Positions 1 to 6,404 of a stretch of DNA of 8,192 nucleotides are shown one piece after another. Numbering within the stretch: the stretch's first letter is position 1; each line of letters begins with the position of its first letter. This DNA is from Ruminococcus sp. CAG:563. GTDB taxonomy: Bacteria > Bacillota > Clostridia > Oscillospirales > Acutalibacteraceae. The position numbers and the translations under genes are program-made. Location: the NCBI GenBank assembly GCA_000434915.1, contig FR882078.1:113600-121791 (forward strand), read 5' to 3'. Below the pieces are notes generated by a model. The model was not told where the DNA came from. It did not search any database and saw only the letters and a list, made by a program, of their open reading frames with translations.

Positions 1-796
1 AGGGAAAGCTTATCTTGCTTGAATGATTTAGCATCTCCTCATATGCAAGATAAATCATTTCGACGTTGAATTTCAGCTCGACTGACCATGTTCTGAGATA
101 AGCCGACTGCGACGAGGACGGGCGAGGGTTCTGAATACCGGCCATTTCGGCAAATTCTTTCCAAAGCTTGTTGCAGGAATTGAGAATTTTAATTTGTTCA
201 TCCGCTTTTTCAATCGTGTCGATTTCTTTTTCACCCCAGGTTTTTCCGACCTTTGAAATGTAGGAAAAACCGCTTTTTCCGACGGATTTGCAATAGTCTA
301 CGAGCATGTAGATAACCTCAATAGGCAGGCCGTAGTGATCGTGCATCATCAGCAGAGTGCTTCGGCTGTCGTAGCCGAGGGTCTTGCCGAGCATTTTTTC
401 AATATCGGAGAACATTGCGAGAATTTCGGGGTCTTCCTTGCATCTGGTTATTATCTGCTCACTTGACGGCTTCGATGCGGCAATTTCCTCAAAGTGTTTC
501 GGCTGTTCCGTAATTTTCGGCTTTCCCGAAGGAACGGGGGCAGGGGTAACGATAACGTCCGTTCCGATAAGAACGCCCCAGCCGGCGATTACGGTCAGTG
601 CATCATCAACATCACCGACGCTGTAGCCGATTTCCTGCGATATTTTGGCAGCGTCAATCGGCTCGGATATGTGTCGGCATATCCAAAGCAGAGTTTTGAG
701 CTGAGAGGCACTCGCTAATTTTATGTAGTTATCCACAACCTGAGCCGGCACAGCGAACATTGAACCGAGAACAGCGGAATTGAAAATATACGACAT
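1..796 (-). CDS. DnaD-domain primosome-like protein, C-terminus cut by window edge
   Basis: Reading the minus strand from ATG at 794-796 gives an uninterrupted 265-codon frame running off the left edge. An AAGGAAG ribosome binding site (803-809) lies 6 nt before the ATG and fixes the start. Residues about 25-85 look like a winged-helix N-terminal domain (helical segments, then a GWGVLIG turn). Residues about 86-120 are a proline/lysine-rich linker. Residues about 125-195 match the DnaD/DnaB_2 C-terminal domain pattern, with HYGLPIEVIYMLVDYC and then FSYISKVGKTWGEKEIDT. A second copy starts near residue 209 (LWKEFAEMAGI, WSVELKFNVEMIYLAYE) and is cut off. Tandem DnaD domains are usual in Clostridia, where such proteins help load the replicative helicase or serve phage-type replication; a DnaC-like ATPase often follows, but that side is outside the window. 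The family call is firm. The exact role (chromosomal primosome versus phage-derived paralogue) cannot be decided; no phage genes are adjacent. Confidence 0.85.
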   Translation of the reverse strand, partial: MSYIFNSAVLGSMFAVPAQVVDNYIKLASASQLKTLLWICRHISEPIDAAKISQEIGYSVGDVDDALTVIAGWGVLIGTDVIVTPAPVPSGKPKITEQPKHFEEIAASKPSSEQIITRCKEDPEILAMFSDIEKMLGKTLGYDSRSTLLMMHDHYGLPIEVIYMLVDYCKSVGKSGFSYISKVGKTWGEKEIDTIEKADEQIKILNSCNKLWKEFAEMAGIQNPRPSSSQSAYLRTWSVELKFNVEMIYLAYEEMLNHSSKISFP

Positions 797-837
797 TATA
801 AACTTCCTTTTATCTTAATAATTACATTCACCATTAC

Positions 838-866
838 ATTATACACTTTTACGGCAAAAATTTAAA
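838..866 (-). promoter_or_regulatory. Probable sigma-A promoter of the DnaD-domain gene
   Basis: On the minus strand a perfect TATAAT (838-843) is preceded after 17 nt by TTTAAA (861-866), which matches four of six bases of the TTGACA consensus. Transcription would begin near 831, giving a leader of about 35 nt containing the ribosome binding site. The position and the AT-rich context fit. The weak -35 box is the main uncertainty. Confidence 0.5.
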
Positions 867-1010
867 CAGAAAAATTATATTTTACACGTCCTTTTCACAA
901 ATACAACCGCTTGTGCCGTTCGGTGGTGTCAATCACAATTTGCTCGACAAAAACGCCAAAAAATGCTGGAAACGGGATGATTTAGGCGGAGCATGACCGA
1001 GTTTATGCGA

Positions 1011-1111
1011 GACACGGGATGCTCGTGTCGGAGATTTGAACTGAAAATTACAAGATGCTATGTGTAACGAAAAGGTTTCCTATCCCAAAGGGAAGGCTGA
1101 TTAAACTCAGC
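1011..1111 (+). other. Hairpin cluster; candidate structured RNA or repeat relic
   Basis: Three local hairpins occur within 101 bases. GACACGGG (1011-1018) pairs with CTCGTGTC (1022-1029) across an ATG loop, with one G-T pair. CCT plus TCCC (1079-1086, one bulged A) pairs with GGGAAGG (1090-1096). GCTGA (1096-1100) pairs with TCAGC (1107-1111); it shares base 1096 with the previous helix. The stretch lies upstream of the inferred promoter of the giant gene, so it is not part of that mRNA leader unless a further upstream start exists. I compared it by eye with c-di-GMP and cobalamin riboswitch consensus elements and saw no match. Confidence 0.3.
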
Positions 1112-1218
1112 GATGAAAATAATTTTGTCAGACTTTCTCGGTGCGTTGCGACTTAGTAAAGTACATATTTCACAAAAAAATTCAACTAATATTGTTTATT
1201 AACACTAAGACAAGTACC

Positions 1219-1247
1219 TTGCACTTTGACGAAAAATAATTTATAAT
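1219..1247 (+). promoter_or_regulatory. Probable sigma-A promoter of the giant dockerin gene
   Basis: A perfect TATAAT (1242-1247) stands 17 nt after TTGCAC (1219-1224), which matches three of six bases of the -35 consensus. A better-looking TTGACG (1226-1231) overlaps but is only 10 nt from the -10 box, too close for normal spacing. Initiation near 1254 would give a leader of about 88 nt. No strong attenuator or T-tract hairpin is visible in that leader. Confidence 0.45.
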
Positions 1248-1341
1248 ACTATGTGTAATGGTATAGTCAGCTTTTTCTACTCAATTCGCATGTCTCAACT
1301 GTGCGACATTGTCTTAAATTTGTATAATAGGAGTGTTGCTT

Positions 1342-4300
1342 ATGAAACGCAGGATTTTGTCCGTTGCCATAGCACTTATGATTTTGACTGTCTCGGTGAT
1401 TCCGGGACTTTCGGCCTTGGCGGCGGGAACCGTTCCGACTCTTTCCGGCGGAGTTTATCAAATCGGAACTGCCTCGGAGCTTATTTGGTTTGCCGATGCG
1501 GTTAACAGCGGTTCGCAATCCATAAAGGGTAAGTTGACTGCGGATATTCAGCTCAACACTGCCGGCTCAACGGCTAACAAGTGGACGCCTATCGGTACAC
1601 AGGAAAGTCCTTTCCGCGGAACGTTTGACGGCGACGGACATACCGTCAGCGGCGTTTATGTTGATTCCGGTATCGACTGTGCAGGCTTTTTCGGCAGCGT
1701 CGTTATGCCGAGCGAATATAACGAGGATTCGGATGTTCCGGAAAAGATGACATCGGAATTTGTTCTTCAGCACACCCGAACAAGCATTAAGAATATCAAG
1801 ATAACAAATGCCGAAATCCATGGCGGCTACAGCGTCGGCGGTCTTGTCGGCTATGCCGAGAATCTCGGAATTTCCGACTGTTCATTTGAGGGTAAGGTTT
1901 ACGGCACGGGAAACAGCGTCGGCGGACTTGTCGGCTGGTCATACTATTATACTGTTATCAATCAGTGCTTTTCGACAGGCTCTGTAAGCGGCGGTCAGCG
2001 TGTAGGAGGTATCACGGGATATGCCAACGGTAACACGGTTGTCGTAAAGAACTACAGCAGCATGGCTGTTTCGGGCAAGCTGAATATAGGCGGAATCGGC
2101 GGCACTCTATCCGGCGCATTCCTCGAAGGCTGTTTCTTCCTCGGCTCTGTTTCGGCGGAGGACACGGTAGGCGGACTTGTCGGCTATGCCCTGTTCTCAA
2201 CAATTTGTGACGCTTATGCCATTGCTCCCGTTACAAGCACGGGCAAAGAGGTCGGCGGTGCAATCGGTTCGGTTTACGGCAGCGAGTGCGGCAGCAGCTT
2301 CTACAGCTATGAGACATCGGGCGTTGACGGAACGACGGGTATCGGACGAACCCTGGCAGACATGAAACTTTCCTCATTCGTTAAGGAGCTTAACGGCAGT
2401 AAGGCATACTTTTGTTTTGACTATACGGAGATCAACAACGGATACCCCGTTCTTGCATGGATGCTTTCACTTGACGTTTGGGCGGGCGATCGCTCCGTGC
2501 CGCAGAAGAATTCAAGCGGTACATATCTTATTTCAAAGCCCTCGGAGCTTGCCTGGTTTGCGGCTTTGGTAAACGGACAGCTCAGCGGCATGGATGCAAA
2601 TCCCAATGCCAATGCTACCGTTACGGATAATCTTCTTATGAATATCAACGTCAATGACGAGAGCTTCGGCGTTATCGAATGGACGCCTATCGGAATTGAC
2701 GAGGCTCATGGATACAACGGAATTTTCAACGGCGGCGGTTACAATATCGCAGGTCTTTATACGTCCTCAACCTCAGGCGACAGCGGCAAGAATATCGGCC
2801 TTTTCGGCTATGTGAATTCGGGTACTGTCACCAACACGGTTGTGCTTGACGGTAAAATCTCCGGCATTGAGAATGTCGGCGGTATTGCAGGCTATGTAAA
2901 GAGCGGCTCGATTCTTAACTGTGCCGTTGACAGTGAAATAAGCGGCGATAAGGCAGTCGGCGGTATAGTCGGCAACCTCGGCGGCTCAACGGCAAGCGTA
3001 ACAACGTGCGGTATGCTCGGCAGTGTCGTCGGAACGAATTATTCGGACGATAAATCATTTCTCACAAATGTCGGCGGCGTTGTTGGATTCAGCAATAAAG
3101 CGACTGTAAACAAATGCTTTAATTATGCGACTATCAGTGCACCGAATGCAAGATTTGTCGGCGGAATCCTCGGATATAACTCCGCAGGAACGCTCACAAA
3201 CAGCTACAATACGGCCGCACAGATAAGCGGCAATGTTATGGTCGGCGGACTTGTCGGCTACAATAATAACGGCACGGTTAGAACCTGCTATGTTTCAAGC
3301 AGGGTAACGGGTGCAAGCCAGGTCGGCGTTGCTTTCGGCAACACGGTCGGTGCAAATGTTTCGGGTGTTATATTTGACGGAACATACAAAACAAACCTTT
3401 TAACAACGGGTGCAACGGAAAAAACTCCGGCTCAGATGACCGGTTCTTCGTCCGTTTCCAATATCGGCTTTTCAACCTCCGACTGGAGAGCAACGTCCGA
3501 TGATACATATTTCTATTACTATCCTCAGCTCACTTCAATGTACAACATGTCTTCTGTCAAGGCGATAAAGGACGGCTCGGTCAGAAGCGTAAAGAGAGTT
3601 CAGAACAAATATGTTGCCAAGGTTCAGATTGACGGCCGCACGGACACATATTATGAATCGCTTCCCGAGGCTATCGGCTATGCTTCAAGCACAAGCTCAA
3701 CCGTTCTTCCCACAGTCTATGTTATCCGTGATACGGAGCTTAACTCGACCGTGAATATCACTTCGGATATAGGAATTTTTTCGGAGGACGGTGCAACCCT
3801 TTCGAGAGCGGCATCGCTCACTGCCCCGATGTTCAATGTTACGGGTAAGCTGACGTTAGGCTCAAAGGTTTACGGCGATGACAGCTCTGCGGATTTCTAT
3901 ATCGACGGTGGCAAGGTTGCGGCAACGGCTTCGGCAATCAAGGTTGCGGAGGACGCAACTTTAACGGTTCAGCCGGGCGTTGAATTCTATGATTTCAGAA
4001 CGGCCGAGCAGTCGGCGGCGACGGTAATGGGTGCTTTGATTTACAATCAGGGCACAACCGAGATCGTCGGAGGTATTTTCAGCGGTAATATCGGCACCTC
4101 GGTCGGCGGCGTTATTTACAATCTTGAGGGTACTGTAAATATCAGCGGCGGAATATTCAGATCAAACGAGGCAACTCAGGGTGCGGTTCTTTATAATAAC
4201 GGCGGACAGACTGTTATAACAGGAGGCACATTTACCGAAAATATTGCAAAGCTCAAGGGCGGCGTTGTAGCTTCCTACAGCGTTTATGCCACTACGGCTG

Positions 4301-6237
4301 TCGGCGGAAAGGCTTCAATGACCGCCAACCAGGCGACCTACGGCGGAGCGATTTGTGCAATGAATTATTCAACGGTTGAAATCAGCGGCGGCACGCTTTC
4401 CTCAAACCGTGCCTATTCCTCCGGCGGTGCAATTCAGATTGAAACAGGTGCAGAAGTCAGAATTTCAGGCGGCGATATTTCAAGCAATACATCAGATAAA
4501 GCGCTTGGAAACGCCATCTACAACGGAGCGACGCTCTCTCTTGATGCGGCGGCTCAGATTGACTCTTCAAATGATATTTACCTTGTCAGCGGCAAGACGG
4601 TTGACATCAGCGGAAAGCTCACATGCTCTGGCTATGCGGCGACGATAACTCCGCAGGCATATGCCGAAAAGACAAAGGTTCTCGGCGGCAGTGCAATGAG
4701 CACGAACTATATGAAGTTCGGCCTTTCAAACTCCAACTGGTACACCCTTGCGAACGGCACAATAACCAGCATGGAGACCACGACGGTTGCCAGAGTCAGC
4801 AAGGCGGGAGCTTTCTCGGTTGAGTACACCGATTTGACGGACGCTTTCGCTGCGGTCTCGGCGGACGAAACGGCGATTATTACTCTTGTTGCAAACGCTA
4901 CCGTGTCCTCAACTATTACGGTCAACGGCGATGTTACCCTCCTCTGCGACGATACGGGATACAAGGCAATCCGCTCGGGCTCATTCTACGGAATAATGTT
5001 CGATGTCAAGAAGGGTTCTGTTCTCAGACTGGGTACTTCGGTTGCCGATAACGTTCAGCAGTCGCAGGCGGACTATGAAGCAGGCAAGGATTCCGACGGA
5101 TTAATGATAATCGACGGCGGCAAGGCGTTGACAGGCGTTGTCGGTGCGGCAGCCGTGAATGTTCAGACGGGCGGCAGTCTTTATATGCATGAAAAGTCCG
5201 TTGTTCAGAATTGCAAGAACACCACGACAGGTGCAATCACCGTTTCCGGCACAATGTATATCTACGGCGGAACGATAAGAAACAACGAATGCAATTACGG
5301 CAGCGTTTATGTCAGGTCGGGCGGTAAGCTCTACACATATGGCGGCGTTATAGCCGATAACAAATCCGCAACCAAGGGCGACGCCGTTTATTCGCTCGGC
5401 AGAGTGACAAGAGTTGTTCAGACCTATGATTATCTCTATGTTGAGAAGGAATATGACGAAAATGGCAATGTCATCGGCTCAAAGGATCCCGTTGCGGCCG
5501 GATCTTCAAAGACCGATATCATGATAAAGAACGGCGAAGCGGTTTACAGCTCGACGAACGTTATTTATATTGATACGGCAGCGACCGATATCTATATCAC
5601 AAGCATGTCGCAGGTTCCGGAGCAGACGGAATTCAAGCGTTACGTTATGACCCTTGACTGTGCAAAATATACCGTCGGTAACGTAATTGTTTCCGGCAAA
5701 GATACAATCGATAATTATATGTATTTCAATACCTATGTTGATGGCTATTGCATTCTTTATACAGGTAAGCTCGGCATAAATAAGCTCGTTGCGAAGAGCA
5801 CCTCGGGATTGATTATTGACAGGAAGAACAATCTTGTTTCAGGATTCAATTTCAACAGCCTGACCGTTAGCAAGGTCGTTTCACTCTTTGAAAATGACGT
5901 CGTTTATATCAGAGTTTATGACGCAAATAATACGATGATCAAGAATACAAACAATGTAACAACAGGCTGTACCGTAAGGCTTATTGATGCTTCCGGTAAT
6001 GTGATTGATTCGCTGACGGTTGTTATTCACGGCGACGTCAACGGCGACGGCTACATCGACGGAAGAGATTCGGTCATAACAAGAGCTATCGCCGGCGGAA
6101 TGATCAGCGGCGATAATGTAACAGCGGCACAAACTGCGGCGGCGGACGTCAACTTTGACGGAACGGTTACTTCAATTGATGCCGAACATCTTGACCTTGC
6201 AGGTCTCGGCTTACAGACGATAGCCCAAAAGGCATGA
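1342..6237 (+). CDS. Giant exported GLUG/beta-helix protein with C-terminal dockerin
   Basis: The gene encodes 1631 residues from ATG 1342, which has AGGAG (1329-1333) 8 nt upstream; an in-frame GTG at 1333 overlaps that site and is unlikely to be the start. Residues 1-28 are a signal peptide (MKRR, hydrophobic core, cleavage near SALAA). Residues about 36-383 and 392-735 are two homologous GLUG blocks: each opens with a SELxWFA...VN segment and a WTPIG motif, then carries repeats of the VGGLVGY...C...G.V type. Residues about 756-1137 and 1147-1477 are two homologous beta-helix-like blocks with ISGG.F..N and GGAI repeats. Residues about 1487-1563 are a small beta module of the kind that precedes dockerins in Ruminococcaceae. 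The dockerin follows, with calcium loops D1565/N1567/D1569/D1573/D1576 and D1602/N1604/D1606/D1613. No catalytic glycosidase, lyase or peptidase motif, SLH domain or LPXTG signal is recognisable. The protein is probably an adhesin or a substrate-binding component attached through a cohesin, but its ligand is unknown. TGA is followed directly by TAA. Confidence 0.9.
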   Translation: MKRRILSVAIALMILTVSVIPGLSALAAGTVPTLSGGVYQIGTASELIWFADAVNSGSQSIKGKLTADIQLNTAGSTANKWTPIGTQESPFRGTFDGDGHTVSGVYVDSGIDCAGFFGSVVMPSEYNEDSDVPEKMTSEFVLQHTRTSIKNIKITNAEIHGGYSVGGLVGYAENLGISDCSFEGKVYGTGNSVGGLVGWSYYYTVINQCFSTGSVSGGQRVGGITGYANGNTVVVKNYSSMAVSGKLNIGGIGGTLSGAFLEGCFFLGSVSAEDTVGGLVGYALFSTICDAYAIAPVTSTGKEVGGAIGSVYGSECGSSFYSYETSGVDGTTGIGRTLADMKLSSFVKELNGSKAYFCFDYTEINNGYPVLAWMLSLDVWAGDRSVPQKNSSGTYLISKPSELAWFAALVNGQLSGMDANPNANATVTDNLLMNINVNDESFGVIEWTPIGIDEAHGYNGIFNGGGYNIAGLYTSSTSGDSGKNIGLFGYVNSGTVTNTVVLDGKISGIENVGGIAGYVKSGSILNCAVDSEISGDKAVGGIVGNLGGSTASVTTCGMLGSVVGTNYSDDKSFLTNVGGVVGFSNKATVNKCFNYATISAPNARFVGGILGYNSAGTLTNSYNTAAQISGNVMVGGLVGYNNNGTVRTCYVSSRVTGASQVGVAFGNTVGANVSGVIFDGTYKTNLLTTGATEKTPAQMTGSSSVSNIGFSTSDWRATSDDTYFYYYPQLTSMYNMSSVKAIKDGSVRSVKRVQNKYVAKVQIDGRTDTYYESLPEAIGYASSTSSTVLPTVYVIRDTELNSTVNITSDIGIFSEDGATLSRAASLTAPMFNVTGKLTLGSKVYGDDSSADFYIDGGKVAATASAIKVAEDATLTVQPGVEFYDFRTAEQSAATVMGALIYNQGTTEIVGGIFSGNIGTSVGGVIYNLEGTVNISGGIFRSNEATQGAVLYNNGGQTVITGGTFTENIAKLKGGVVASYSVYATTAVGGKASMTANQATYGGAICAMNYSTVEISGGTLSSNRAYSSGGAIQIETGAEVRISGGDISSNTSDKALGNAIYNGATLSLDAAAQIDSSNDIYLVSGKTVDISGKLTCSGYAATITPQAYAEKTKVLGGSAMSTNYMKFGLSNSNWYTLANGTITSMETTTVARVSKAGAFSVEYTDLTDAFAAVSADETAIITLVANATVSSTITVNGDVTLLCDDTGYKAIRSGSFYGIMFDVKKGSVLRLGTSVADNVQQSQADYEAGKDSDGLMIIDGGKALTGVVGAAAVNVQTGGSLYMHEKSVVQNCKNTTTGAITVSGTMYIYGGTIRNNECNYGSVYVRSGGKLYTYGGVIADNKSATKGDAVYSLGRVTRVVQTYDYLYVEKEYDENGNVIGSKDPVAAGSSKTDIMIKNGEAVYSSTNVIYIDTAATDIYITSMSQVPEQTEFKRYVMTLDCAKYTVGNVIVSGKDTIDNYMYFNTYVDGYCILYTGKLGINKLVAKSTSGLIIDRKNNLVSGFNFNSLTVSKVVSLFENDVVYIRVYDANNTMIKNTNNVTTGCTVRLIDASGNVIDSLTVVIHGDVNGDGYIDGRDSVITRAIAGGMISGDNVTAAQTAAADVNFDGTVTSIDAEHLDLAGLGLQTIAQKA
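1834..3300 (+). repeat. Coding GLUG repeats, partly conserved at DNA level
   Basis: Within the giant gene the core encoding VGGLVGY recurs with near-identical bases: GTCGGCGG.CTTGTCGGCT appears at 1834-1852, 1918-1936 and 3241-3259, and a one-base variant (GTAGGCGG) at 2167-2185. More diverged copies lie between and after them. Each unit spans roughly 70-100 bases, and most carry one cysteine at the same place, for example C180, C209 and C264. Known GLUG (PF07581) motifs also often contain this cysteine. The repeats form the strands of a probable beta-helix or beta-solenoid. Confidence 0.75.
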
Positions 6238-6251
6238 TAAAATAAAATTCA

Positions 6252-6287
6252 GGCGGTGCTTCGTAACAGAAACGCCGCCATATTTTT
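6252..6287 (+). terminator. Intrinsic terminator after the dockerin gene
   Basis: GGCGGTG (6252-6258) pairs with CGCCGCC (6273-6279), a 7-bp GC-rich stem with one G-T pair. Three further pairs (TTC/GAA) are possible inside the loop. The run TATTTTT follows at once (6281-6287). It begins 14 nt after the stop codon and separates the giant gene from the transporter gene. Confidence 0.8.
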
Positions 6288-6344
6288 CTCTATCATTAAT
6301 ATAACAATGGGAAATATGTCGAATAAGTTTTGGTGTTATTTGTA

Positions 6345-6373
6345 TTGAATTTTAAAGATGACTGTACTATAAT
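6345..6373 (+). promoter_or_regulatory. Sigma-A promoter of the MATE transporter gene
   Basis: TTGAAT (6345-6350) is followed after exactly 17 nt by a perfect TATAAT (6368-6373). Initiation near 6380 would leave a leader of about 25 nt with the ribosome binding site AAGGAG at 6390-6395. The site lies after the previous terminator, so the transporter is probably transcribed alone. No operator-like inverted repeat overlaps it. Confidence 0.75.
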
Positions 6374-6404
6374 AATTTCCGAAAAAAAGAAGGAGAATTT
6401 TGAA

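Larger units (their letters stand above)
797..1341. other. Divergent intergenic region, 545 bp, no convincing gene
   Basis: This gap separates the DnaD-domain gene (leftward) from the giant dockerin gene (rightward). Its outer parts, about 797-900 and 1157-1341, are AT-rich and carry the two promoters. The middle, about 900-1156, is clearly richer in G and C and contains several short hairpins. All six frames there are broken by stops, except for a 33-residue plus-strand frame at 1055-1156 that has no good ribosome binding site and resembles nothing I know. A 10-bp direct repeat, CTATGTGTAA, occurs at 1058-1067 and 1249-1258. The middle part could be a structured RNA, a decayed dispersed repeat or a gene relic; sequence alone does not decide. 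Confidence 0.6.

Noticed and set aside
1001..1150. Known riboswitch (c-di-GMP or cobalamin type)
   Set aside because: The conserved core bases of those families are not visible, and the stretch lies upstream of the inferred transcription start.
1055..1156. 33-residue plus-strand frame in the intergenic region
   Set aside because: No ribosome binding site at proper distance, no recognisable similarity, and it overlaps the hairpins at 1079-1111.
1226..1247. TTGACG plus TATAAT as a promoter
   Set aside because: Only 10 nt separate the boxes; TTGCAC at 1219 gives the proper 17-nt spacing to the same -10 box.
1333..1341. GTG at 1333 as start of the giant gene
   Set aside because: It overlaps the AGGAG ribosome binding site; ATG 1342 has ideal spacing and begins a normal MKRR signal peptide.
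2012..2654. Open frames antisense to the giant gene
   Set aside because: They have arginine- and cysteine-rich products without ribosome sites, typical of shadows opposite a repeat-rich coding gene.
1834..3300. CRISPR-like direct repeats
   Set aside because: The repeats lie in frame inside a coding gene, vary in spacing and encode GLUG motifs.
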